DNA of 33,340 nt from an uncultured Oscillospiraceae bacterium (GTDB lineage: Bacteria; Bacillota; Clostridia; Oscillospirales; Oscillospiraceae): positions 1 to 33,340 of the forward strand of contig CAKTPO010000023.1 in NCBI GenBank assembly GCA_934591845.1, in the 5' to 3' direction. Positions 1 through 6,833 of the stretch are shown here, one piece after another. Position 1 is the first letter of the stretch. Every line of letters starts with the position of its first letter. The notes under the pieces are model-generated. The model was given only the letters and a program-made list of their open reading frames with translations, did not search any database and was not told the DNA's origin. The position numbers and the translations under genes are program-made.

Positions 1-729
1 GGGCGTGCCGCCAAGACCGCCATGGAGGTATTCGGGGACATTCTTTCCAAGGAAACGCTGGAACGAAACGATTTAGAACTGCTGATAGAGCGCATCGACG
101 TATTTGAGGATCGGCTGGAAATCCGGCTCCACAGCGATGTGGACACCCTGCTCCACGTCAACCAGGGAGACATTGCTGTAAATTTTAATTCGGGCACGGA
201 AAATAGCGAAAACACCCTGATCCAGTCCTCTAAAAACCACGAGGACAAGGTTTTCCGTGTCAATGTTATCAGTGACGGTGACCCGTTGGAGATTTATACG
301 GAGAAAGACGGCGGGGTGATTTTTCGGAAGTACTCGCCCATGGGGGATTTGCAGGAGTTTGCGGGGCAGATGTGTGAGTCCATTTCGGTGGCGACGGGGC
401 ATATTGCGGCCATTGCGGACCGGGATGGGATCATTGCGCTGCATGGGGTGCCTCGGAAGGAGTTGCTGGACAAGCCCAATTCGCCGGAGTTGGAGCGGCT
501 GATGGAGCAGCGGAAGAATTATCTGTTTAAGGCCGGGGACAGTCCCATTGCGCCGGCCCAAGGGGAAGAAAAGTACCATCTGGGGGCGGCGGCACCGATT
601 TTGTCCCAGGGGGATCTGATGGGGAGCGTTTTATTGCTGCTGGGAGAGCAGGACAAGCCCTTGGAGCCGGGAGATCAAGCCCTTGCCCGGGCGGTGGCGG
701 GATTTTTGGGGAAGCAGATGGAAAGCTAA
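1..729 (+). CDS. Large serine recombinase C-terminus fused in frame to SpoVT C-terminal domain (5' partial)
   Basis: The frame is open from base 1, so the gene begins upstream of the window; the first ATG is at 22. Residues up to about 84 (counted from that ATG) resemble the tail of large serine recombinases of clostridial mobile elements, with the LLIERIDVFEDRLEIRL block typical of their C-terminal region. From about residue 85 (GDPLEIYTEKDG, then KYSP) to the stop, the protein follows SpoVT of Bacillus from its residue 29 onward: the end of the AbrB-like DNA-binding domain and the whole GAF-like sensor domain, ending GFLGKQMES against GFLARQMEQ. The first ~28 residues of SpoVT are missing. 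The upstream part is AT-richer than the SpoVT part. SpoVT is a forespore transcription regulator, so this is probably the right-hand end of an element integrated in spoVT. It converges with glmS 45 bp away. A natural fused protein is less likely but possible. Confidence 0.8.
   Translation, partial: GRAAKTAMEVFGDILSKETLERNDLELLIERIDVFEDRLEIRLHSDVDTLLHVNQGDIAVNFNSGTENSENTLIQSSKNHEDKVFRVNVISDGDPLEIYTEKDGGVIFRKYSPMGDLQEFAGQMCESISVATGHIAAIADRDGIIALHGVPRKELLDKPNSPELERLMEQRKNYLFKAGDSPIAPAQGEEKYHLGAAAPILSQGDLMGSVLLLLGEQDKPLEPGDQALARAVAGFLGKQMES
262..290 (+). other. Putative attachment-site junction (recombinase / spoVT)
   Basis: This is where recombinase-like codons (ending near residue 84) give way to SpoVT-like codons (DGDPLEIY). 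Several GA dinucleotides lie here; some clostridial serine recombinases cross over at such a core, but the exact base cannot be fixed from one junction. The recombinase frame has no stop before the junction, so in the integrated state it is translated into spoVT. Confidence 0.5.
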
Positions 730-774
730 AACCGCCATTGCCTGGGCAGCGATTCAGACCCGCTCGTCATTCCC

Positions 775-2613
775 CTACTCCACCGTCACGCTTTTTGCCA
801 GGTTCCGGGGTTTGTCCACGTCCAATCCCTTGGCGATGCTGGCGTAGTAGCCCAGCAGCTGCAGGGGGAGAATGGCCAGACTGGGGGCGAAATGGGGGTC
901 GGTTTTGGGGATGTAGATGACAAAATCCGCATTGTCCTCCATGCTGTAGTTGCCATAGGTGGTCAGGGCCATCAGGTAAGCACCTCTGGTTTTGCATTCC
1001 AAGAGATTGCTGAGGGTTTTCTCAAAGAGGTCCTGCTGGGTCAGGATGCCCACCACCAGGGTGCCGGGTTCCATGAGACTGATGGTGCCGTGTTTCAGCT
1101 CTCCGGCGGCGTAGGCCTCGGAGTGGATGTAGCTGATTTCCTTCATTTTCAGGCTCCCTTCCAGGCTGATGGCATAGTCCAGGCACCGGCCAATGAAGAA
1201 GGCGTCCCTGGTGGCCAGTTGCTTGGCGGCGAACCACTGGATCCGTTCCTCGTCTTCCAATATCCGCCGCATTTTCCCGGGCAGGGCTTCCAGTTCCCGG
1301 ATCAGGGCCTGGGCCTGGTCTTCTTCTGTGGTTCCCCGGTCCCGGGCAAACACGATGGCCAGGGCGTAGACCGCCAGCAGTTGGGCACTGTAGGCCTTGG
1401 TGGTGGCCACGGCGATTTCCGGCCCGGCCAGGGTGTAGAGCACAAAGTCCGCCTCCCGGGCAATGGTGGAGCCCACCACATTGACGATGGCCAGGGTCTT
1501 TGCCCCCTGCTCCTGGGCCTGCCGCAGGGCGGCCAGACTGTCAGCCGTCTCTCCGGACTGGCTGACGATCACCGCCAGGGTGTTTTCCGGCATGGGAGCC
1601 TTCCGGTAGCGAAATTCCGAGGCCAGCTCCACCCGGACCGGCACCCGGGCCAGGTCTTCCAGCACATACTGGGCGGCAACGCCCACATGGTAGGCAGAGC
1701 CGCAGCCGATAAAGAAGATTTGTTGGATAGAACCGATGAGCTCCGGGGTCAGCCCCGTTTGCTCCAGGGTCAGCTGCCCGTCTTTCAGCAGGGAGCGGAG
1801 GGTGTCTTCCAGGGCCTTGGGCTGCTCGTGGATCTCTTTCATCATAAAGTGGGCGTAGCCGCCCTTTTCCGCCGCCTGGGCATCCCAGAGAATTTCCACA
1901 GGCTCTTTGGAAATCTCGTCCCCGTCCAGGTTGTAAAAGGTAATGCCCTGGGGGCTCAGCCGTGCCAATTCCAGGTTCCCCACATAATAGACCTTGCGGG
2001 TGTATTTGAGGATGGCGGGCACATCGGAGGCCAGGTATTGCTCCCCCTCCTTGGTGCCAATGATCATGGGGCTGTCCTTCCGGGCAGCGTAAATCTCCCC
2101 GGGATAGTCCTTGAACAGCACCGCCAGGGCATAGGACCCCCGAATACGGACCATGGCGTGATTGATGGCGTCCACCGGTGTGTGGGCGTATTTTTTATAG
2201 TAGTAGTCAATGAGTTTGATGGCCACCTCCGTGTCGGTGGAGGAATAGAAACTGTAGCCCTTGCGCAGCAGCTTTTCCCGCAGCTCCTGGTAGTTTTCGA
2301 TGATGCCGTTGTGAACGGCCACCACATTTCCGTCATCGGAGCAATGGGGGTGGGCGTTCTGCTCCGAGGGCTCCCCATGGGTGGCCCAGCGGGTGTGCCC
2401 AATGCCGCAGGTCCCCGGCAGGGTGCGGCCCCCGTCGGTCTTTTCCTCCAAAGCCTTCAACCGCCCCCGGGCCTTGACCACCCGCACCGGCTGGTCTCCA
2501 TCCCGCACCGCCAGCCCCGCGGAGTCATACCCCCGGTATTCCAGCTTGGAAAGCCCATCCAACAACACCGGCGCCGCCTGATGCACCCCGGTAAACCCAA
2601 CGATCCCACACAT
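775..2613 (-). CDS. glmS: Glutamine--fructose-6-phosphate aminotransferase (isomerizing)
   Basis: GlmS makes glucosamine-6-phosphate from fructose-6-phosphate and glutamine, the first committed step towards UDP-GlcNAc for cell wall. The start is the ATG at 2613 because the mature enzyme needs the Cys of MCGIVG at its N-terminus as the glutaminase nucleophile; an in-frame ATG 18 codons upstream would bury it. The N-terminal glutaminase domain (about 1-240, with EYRGYDSAG and GHTRWATHG) is followed by two SIS sugar-isomerase domains (SQSGETADS, then SLEGSLKMKEISYIHSEAY) and the conserved end LAKSVTVE. At 612 residues it is a normal length. A GGAG site lies upstream. The leader between promoter and ATG is only about 30 nt, so the glmS ribozyme found in many Firmicutes has no room here. 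Confidence 0.97.
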   Translation of the reverse strand: MCGIVGFTGVHQAAPVLLDGLSKLEYRGYDSAGLAVRDGDQPVRVVKARGRLKALEEKTDGGRTLPGTCGIGHTRWATHGEPSEQNAHPHCSDDGNVVAVHNGIIENYQELREKLLRKGYSFYSSTDTEVAIKLIDYYYKKYAHTPVDAINHAMVRIRGSYALAVLFKDYPGEIYAARKDSPMIIGTKEGEQYLASDVPAILKYTRKVYYVGNLELARLSPQGITFYNLDGDEISKEPVEILWDAQAAEKGGYAHFMMKEIHEQPKALEDTLRSLLKDGQLTLEQTGLTPELIGSIQQIFFIGCGSAYHVGVAAQYVLEDLARVPVRVELASEFRYRKAPMPENTLAVIVSQSGETADSLAALRQAQEQGAKTLAIVNVVGSTIAREADFVLYTLAGPEIAVATTKAYSAQLLAVYALAIVFARDRGTTEEDQAQALIRELEALPGKMRRILEDEERIQWFAAKQLATRDAFFIGRCLDYAISLEGSLKMKEISYIHSEAYAAGELKHGTISLMEPGTLVVGILTQQDLFEKTLSNLLECKTRGAYLMALTTYGNYSMEDNADFVIYIPKTDPHFAPSLAILPLQLLGYYASIAKGLDVDKPRNLAKSVTVE

Positions 2614-2646
2614 AGAGGTCACTCCAATCGGAAATAAATTTACCGA

Positions 2647-2675
2647 ATTATAGCATAACTTTATCAAAAAATCAA
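2647..2675 (-). promoter_or_regulatory. Sigma-A promoter of glmS
   Basis: Read on the minus strand: -35 TTGATT (2675-2670), 17 bp spacer, -10 TATAAT (2652-2647), about 30 nt upstream of the glmS ATG. The -35 box ends some 20 bp from the first palindromic repeat module. Confidence 0.75.
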
Positions 2676-2696
2676 CAACGGATTTTCAGGCCTTCA

Positions 2697-3353
2697 GCGG
2701 AAAATTGACAATTGACAATTGACAATTGACAATTGACAATGGACAATTGTTTTTAGTTGACAGTTTTTTCCCGAATTGACAATTGACAATTTTGAGGGTC
2801 GGAAGTTTTACTATTGCGCCCGACGTTTCGGTAATCCGCAACGCTGCACCGTCCAGCCTTAGAATCCACCGGTTGAAAAGTACCCACACCAGCGAAACCG
2901 TAGGGAACGGCCTATGTGCCGTTCCGCTGCGTGGCAATTACAACCCCTGCGAAAAAAACAAAACCACCCCCCAAATCATGTCATTCCGAGCGAACGCAGT
3001 GAGTCGAGGAATCCACGCAAGTGGCAGATTTCACCTTGTGTTGGTACTTTCTGCCACGTGGTGGATTCCTCCACTTCGGTCGGAATGACATAATAGGGGG
3101 ACGTTTTTACGGATTCGCCTATTGTTTCTGGAATGTTTCATGCCGTACCGCTGCCTCATCAGTCAGGGCTACGCCCTGCCAGCTTCCCCGGAGGGGAAGC
3201 TCTTGTACTGGGCTTTCGGGCACTTGGTATTTTCGGTAACGGTTCCGTCCTTTCACGCAGCGGAACGGCACATAGGCCGTTCCCTACATACTTTACCGGA
3301 CGGATTCAGATGAACAACGTAAGTCGCTCCAATAATTGTCAATTGTCAATTGG
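2697..3353. repeat. Composite modular palindromic repeat, copy 1
   Basis: This gene-free stretch holds, in order: five ATTGACA heptamers plus one ATGGACA (2704-2745), more TTGACA units to ~2795, a conserved arm (~2846-2903) whose reverse complement recurs at 6771-6830, a GGAACGGC/GCCGTTCC hairpin (2904-2925), the TGTCATTCC hairpin module (2979-3090), CAGGGC/GCCCTG plus AGCTTCCCC/GGGGAAGCT hairpins (3164-3201), the GGAACGGC hairpin again (3262-3283), and closing TTGTCAATTGTCAATTGG. The outer end modules are inverted relative to each other. Open frames across it are not protein-like. It separates the divergent glmS and rpsO promoters. Confidence 0.9.
2979..3090. repeat. TGTCATTCC inverted-repeat module, copy 1
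   Basis: A 112 bp module starts with TGTCATTCCGA and ends with TCGGAATGACA. Inner arms also pair (GAGGAATCCAC with GTGGATTCCTC, GTGGCAGA with TCTGCCAC), so the whole unit folds as one imperfect hairpin with a loop around CACCTTGTGTTGGTA. It has no coding capacity and looks like a MITE. Confidence 0.85.
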
Positions 3354-3413
3354 AAAGCAACTGTCAACTGTTCTCCATCCCCTAAAAGGTCGGGAAAAAC
3401 ATGAAAGAAACCC

Positions 3414-3442
3414 TTTACTTTTGGGGAAACTTATGCTAGAAT
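3414..3442 (+). promoter_or_regulatory. Promoter of rpsO(-pnp)
   Basis: A -35 TTTACT (3414-3419), 17 bp spacer and -10 TAGAAT (3437-3442) with an extended TGC in front. Transcription would start near 3449, giving a leader of about 125 nt before rpsO. Confidence 0.6.
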
Positions 3443-3448
3443 ATGACC

Positions 3449-3573
3449 GCTGGTTATGGCCAGAGATGAATAAGGCTACCCTCGGCTCGGTTGCGGGAGA
3501 AAACCCAATGGGTGTTTTCACCGGCCCCATACTTAGCCCAATGGGTAAATTTTGAAAAAGGTGGAAAATAACA
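3449..3573 (+). promoter_or_regulatory. rpsO 5' leader, candidate S15 autoregulatory region
   Basis: The ~125 nt leader contains CCCAATGGGT twice (about 3506-3515 and 3538-3547), the first inside a GAAAACCC...GGGTGTTTTC inverted repeat, and GGCTACCCTCGGCTCGG earlier. S15 binds its own leader in several bacteria, with unrelated RNA folds in different lineages, so an S15-responsive structure here is plausible but inferred. Confidence 0.4.
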
Positions 3574-3840
3574 ATGATCCAGAAGGAAAAGAAGACCCAG
3601 GTCATCCTGGAAAACGCTACCCACGAAGGCGACACCGGCTCCCCCGAGGTTCAGGTTGCCATTCTGACTGCCCGTATCAACGAGCTGACCGATCACCTGC
3701 GTGTGCACAAGCATGACAACCACTCCCGCCGTGGTCTGCTGATGATGGTTGGTAAGCGCCGCAACATGCTGGACTATCTGGCTAAGAAGGACATCAACCG
3801 TTACCGTGCTCTGATCGCCAAGCTGGGTATCCGTAAGTAA
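3574..3840 (+). CDS. rpsO: 30S ribosomal protein S15
   Basis: An 88-residue protein of exactly the usual S15 length. It carries the conserved [17 protein letters not shown] segment that contacts 16S rRNA and [10 protein letters not shown]...KRRNMLDYL in the helical core. S15 is a primary binder of the 16S central domain, nucleating platform assembly. An AAAAAGGTGG Shine-Dalgarno precedes the ATG. The gene is followed by a strong hairpin terminator and then pnp, the same rpsO-pnp order as in many bacteria, so pnp may depend on read-through of the rpsO terminator. Confidence 0.98.
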   Translation: MIQKEKKTQVILENATHEGDTGSPEVQVAILTARINELTDHLRVHKHDNHSRRGLLMMVGKRRNMLDYLAKKDINRYRALIAKLGIRK

Positions 3841-3847
3841 TATTTTT

Positions 3848-3875
3848 GGGGCGACGGCTTCCGTCGCCCCGTTTT
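3848..3875 (+). terminator. Intercistronic terminator after rpsO
   Basis: A perfect 10 bp stem, GGGGCGACGG (3848-3857) with CCGTCGCCCC (3861-3870), has a 3 nt loop and is followed by GTTTTC. The short T-run suggests incomplete termination, leaving read-through into pnp. Confidence 0.85.
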
Positions 3876-3889
3876 CGCATTTCCAAACC

Positions 3890-3960
3890 CCGGGAGTCCC
3901 TTTAGCGTTTGAAAGTGATGTCTTGGAAGAGAGGTCAGTTTCAAGTGCTAAACCTCCCGG
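3890..3960 (+). promoter_or_regulatory. Long hairpin in pnp leader
   Basis: CCGGGAG (3890-3896) pairs with CTCCCGG (3954-3960), TTTAGC (3901-3906) with GCTAAA (3947-3952), and TTGAAA (3909-3914) with TTTCAA (3939-3944), leaving a ~24 nt loop. It ends 30 nt before the pnp ATG. In E. coli a long leader stem cut by RNase III drives PNPase autoregulation; the position and shape match that design, although the sequence is unrelated. Confidence 0.65.
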
Positions 3961-3990
3961 AAAAAATAAAAAATTTCAGGAGGTATTCCC

Positions 3991-6111
3991 ATGATCACCC
4001 ACAAGCAGTTCCCCAATCATAAGGTGTACGAAATGGAAATCGGTGGCCGTCCCTTTACCGTTGAGACCGGTAAGGTAGCAGAGCTGGCCAACGCCGAGTG
4101 CATCTGCCGTTACGGCGACACCGTGGTGCTCACCACCTGCACCGCCAACCCCATCCCCAAGGCCGGTATTGACTACTTCCCCTTGACCATCGAGTTTGAG
4201 GAGCGGATGTACTCTGTAGGCCGGATCCCCGGCTCCTTCAACCGCCGGGAGGGCAAGCCCTCTGAGCGGGGCATCCTCAACAGCCGGATCATTGACCGGC
4301 CCATGCGCCCCCTCTTTGACGAGGAGTTGCGCAACGACACCGTTGTGACCTGCACCGTCCTGGCCAACGACTACGACAACCCCGTAGAGATCGTGGCTTC
4401 CCTGGGCGCGTCCATTGCCATCGCTTCTTCTGATGTGCCTTGGAACGGACCCGTGGCCACCACCAACGTGACCCATCTGAACGGCGAGTATATCGTGAAC
4501 CCCTCTGCCGAGCAGCGGGCCGCCGGTGACTGCTTCGTTTGCATTTCCTCTACCTTTGAAAAGGTGGTTATGATCGAGACCGAGGCCAACGAGGCCCCCG
4601 AGTCCGTAGTGCTGGAAGCCATCCGCATTGCCCACGAGACCAACATGGAGATCGTCAAGTTCATCAACGGCATCGTGGCCGAAATCGGCAAGCCCAAGTT
4701 CACCTTTGAAAAGGCTGCCGTCAACCATGAGCTGCTGGACGATCTGATGGAGTACGGCCTGGGCCAGATCGAGTACGCCCTGGATACCGATGACAAGAAC
4801 GTCCGGGAAGAGCGGCTGACTGCCGCCCGGCTGGACTTTGCCGAGAAGTTTGCCGACAAGTACGAGGACTTTGAGACCCATATCGAGGTGTGCCTCTACA
4901 AGATGCAGAAGAAGGTCGTCAAGAAGTGGCTGCTGCAAGGCAAGCGTGTAGACGGCCGTGGCATGGACGAAATTCGTCCCCTGGATGCCGAGGTTGGCGT
5001 GTTGCCCAGAGTTCACGGTAGCGGCCTGTTCACCCGTGGCCAGACCCAGGTGCTGTCCATCTGCACCCTGAATACCCTGTCCGCCGCCCAGAAGCTGGAC
5101 ACCATCTACCCCGAAGAGACCAAGCGTTATATCCACCACTACAACTTCCCCGCCTACTCCACCGGTGAGGCCCGTGCCGCCCGTTCCACCTCCCGCCGGG
5201 AGATCGGCCACGGTGCCCTGGCTGAAAAGGCCCTGCTGCCTGTGATCCCCAGCGTAGAGGAGTTCCCCTACGCCATCCGGGTGGTTTCCGAGGTGCTGTC
5301 CTCCAACGGCTCCACCTCTCAGGGTTCCATCTGCGGCTCTACCCTGGCTCTGATGGATGCCGGTGTACCCATCAAGCGGCCTGTTGCCGGTATTTCCTGC
5401 GGCCTGATCTCCGACCAGGAGACCGGCGAGTGGAGAACCTTTACCGACATCCAGGGCGTGGAAGACTTCCACGGCGAAATGGACTTCAAGGTGGCCGGTA
5501 CCACCGAGGGCATTACTGCCATTCAGATGGATTTGAAGAACAAGGGCCTGACCATGGAAATCATTGCCGACGCGCTGGAACGCTGCCGCAAGGCCCGTCT
5601 GGAGATCCTCAATGAGATCATGCTCCCCTGCATCCCCGAACCCCGGGCCGAGGTCAGCGAGTACGCCCCCAAGATGCTGAGCCTGAAGATCCCGGTGGAT
5701 AAGATCCGGGAGGTCATCGGCTCCGGCGGAAAGACCATCCAGAAGATCTGCGCCGACACCGGTGCCAAGGTGGACATCGATGACGACGGCTCCGTCTTCA
5801 TCTCCGCCGTGGACGCTGCCGCTGCCTACGCCGCCAAGAAGATGGTAGACGACATCTGCTTCGTTCCTGAGGTGGGCAAGCTCTACTACGGCAAGGTGGT
5901 CCGCATCCTGCCCATCGGCGCTTTCGTTGAAATCGCCCCGGGCCACGACGGCATGGTGCACATTTCCAAGCTGGAAAACCGCCGTGTAGAAAAGGTGGAA
6001 GACGTGCTGAACCTGGGCGACATGACCTGGGTCAAGTTCATGGGCTTCGACGAAAAGGGCCGTGCTAACTTCAGCCGCAAGGATGCCCTGAAGGAAATGG
6101 AAGGCAAGTAA
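3991..6111 (+). CDS. pnp: Polyribonucleotide nucleotidyltransferase (PNPase)
   Basis: PNPase is a trimeric phosphorolytic 3'-to-5' exoribonuclease acting in cytoplasmic mRNA decay. The 706 residues give the full architecture: first RNase PH-like domain (YSVGRIPGSFNRREGKPSE), an alpha-helical linker, second RNase PH domain (GRGMDEIRPLDAEVG; SSNGSTSQGSICGSTLALMDAGV, with GSTSQ in the phosphate/catalytic region), then a KH domain (IREVIGSGGKTIQKI) and a C-terminal S1 domain (YYGKVVRILPIGAFVEI ... GMVHISKL). AGGAGG at 3978-3983 sets the ATG. The gene sits behind rpsO and its own leader hairpin and ends at a strong terminator. Codon use matches highly expressed neighbours. Confidence 0.98.
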   Translation: MITHKQFPNHKVYEMEIGGRPFTVETGKVAELANAECICRYGDTVVLTTCTANPIPKAGIDYFPLTIEFEERMYSVGRIPGSFNRREGKPSERGILNSRIIDRPMRPLFDEELRNDTVVTCTVLANDYDNPVEIVASLGASIAIASSDVPWNGPVATTNVTHLNGEYIVNPSAEQRAAGDCFVCISSTFEKVVMIETEANEAPESVVLEAIRIAHETNMEIVKFINGIVAEIGKPKFTFEKAAVNHELLDDLMEYGLGQIEYALDTDDKNVREERLTAARLDFAEKFADKYEDFETHIEVCLYKMQKKVVKKWLLQGKRVDGRGMDEIRPLDAEVGVLPRVHGSGLFTRGQTQVLSICTLNTLSAAQKLDTIYPEETKRYIHHYNFPAYSTGEARAARSTSRREIGHGALAEKALLPVIPSVEEFPYAIRVVSEVLSSNGSTSQGSICGSTLALMDAGVPIKRPVAGISCGLISDQETGEWRTFTDIQGVEDFHGEMDFKVAGTTEGITAIQMDLKNKGLTMEIIADALERCRKARLEILNEIMLPCIPEPRAEVSEYAPKMLSLKIPVDKIREVIGSGGKTIQKICADTGAKVDIDDDGSVFISAVDAAAAYAAKKMVDDICFVPEVGKLYYGKVVRILPIGAFVEIAPGHDGMVHISKLENRRVEKVEDVLNLGDMTWVKFMGFDEKGRANFSRKDALKEMEGK

Positions 6112-6119
6112 ATAATGAA

Positions 6120-6154
6120 CGCCCCCCGGAAAACGAAACCGGGGGGCGTTTTTT
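6120..6154 (+). terminator. Rho-independent terminator of pnp
   Basis: CGCCCCCCGG (6120-6129) pairs perfectly with CCGGGGGGCG (6139-6148) around a 9 nt A-rich loop, followed by six T. Confidence 0.93.
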
Positions 6155-6162
6155 CGTGGGAA

Positions 6163-6830
6163 ATTGACAATGGACAATGGACAATTGACAATTGACAATT
6201 GTTTTCAGTTGACAGTTGACAGTTGACAGTTATTGGGGCGACCAACGTTGTTCATTTAGATCCATCCGGTAAAGTATGTAGGGAACGGCGGGAAAATTGA
6301 CAATTGACAATTGACAATGGACAATTATTGGAGCGACCAACGTTGTTTATTTCAGTCCGTTCGTTAAAGTATGTAGGGAACGGCCTATGTGCCGTTCCGC
6401 TGCGTTGCGAATAGAACCCGTGTGGATAAAACAAAACCGCCCCCCGATATGTCATTCCGAGCGAGCGGTAGTGAGTCGAGGAATCTTCCCAAGTAGCAGA
6501 TTTTACCTTGTGTTGGTACCTTTCTGCCACGTAGAAGATTCCTCCACTCCGCTGGCGCTCAAGGCCTGAATGACATAACGGGGGGACGTTTGTACGAATT
6601 CGCCTATTGCTTCTGGAATGTCTCAGGTTGCCCCGCTGCCTCATCAGTCAGGGCTGCGCCCTGCCAGCTTCCCCAGTGGGGAAGCTTTTGTACCGGACTT
6701 TGGGGGGCCGGGGTTTATCGGTAACAGTCCCGTCCTTTCACGTGCGGAACGGCACATAGGCCGTTCCCTACGGTTTCGCTGATTGGGGTACATCTCAATC
6801 GGGGGATTCTAAGGACGGGCGGTGCAGCGC
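6163..6830. repeat. Composite modular palindromic repeat, copy 2 (with duplicated end module)
   Basis: Gene-free. The left end module occurs twice in tandem: heptamer array, then ATTGG(G/A)GCGACCAACGTTGTT, then GTAAAGTATGTAGGGAACGGC (6163-6289), which is cut off mid-hairpin by GGGAAAATTGACA starting a second copy (6290-6398). The latter carries the complete GGAACGGC/GCCGTTCC hairpin (6377-6398). Next come the TGTCATTCC module (6450-6575), the CAGGGC and AGCTTCCCC hairpins (6649-6686), an inverted GGAACGGC hairpin (6746-6767) and an arm matching the reverse complement of ~2846-2903. It lies between convergent pnp and the ABC ATPase gene. Confidence 0.9.
6450..6575. repeat. TGTCATTCC inverted-repeat module, copy 2
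   Basis: A 126 bp module starting TGTCATTCCGAGCG. Its right end reads CCTGAATGACA instead of TCGGAATGACA, so the outermost stem is broken by a few changes (GCGCTCAAGGCC). The inner arms GAGGAATCTTC/GAAGATTCCTC remain paired, with compensating changes relative to copy 1. Confidence 0.8.
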
Positions 6831-6833
6831 AAA

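Noticed and set aside
892..2637. Long open frame on the plus strand opposite glmS (581 codons)
   Set aside because: It is the antisense shadow of glmS, which has all catalytic motifs. The plus-strand product has no recognisable domain and no ribosome-binding site.
2697..2745. Regular repeats considered as a CRISPR array
   Set aside because: The 7 bp units are directly abutting with no spacers, and no cas genes are present.
3133..3555. 140-codon frame ahead of rpsO
   Set aside because: It runs through palindromic repeat modules and the rpsO promoter. The composition is not protein-like.
3976..6198. 740-codon open frame on the minus strand opposite pnp
   Set aside because: Shadow of pnp created by GC-rich codon use. 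It begins inside repeat sequence and has His/Gly/Val-rich content typical of antisense frames.
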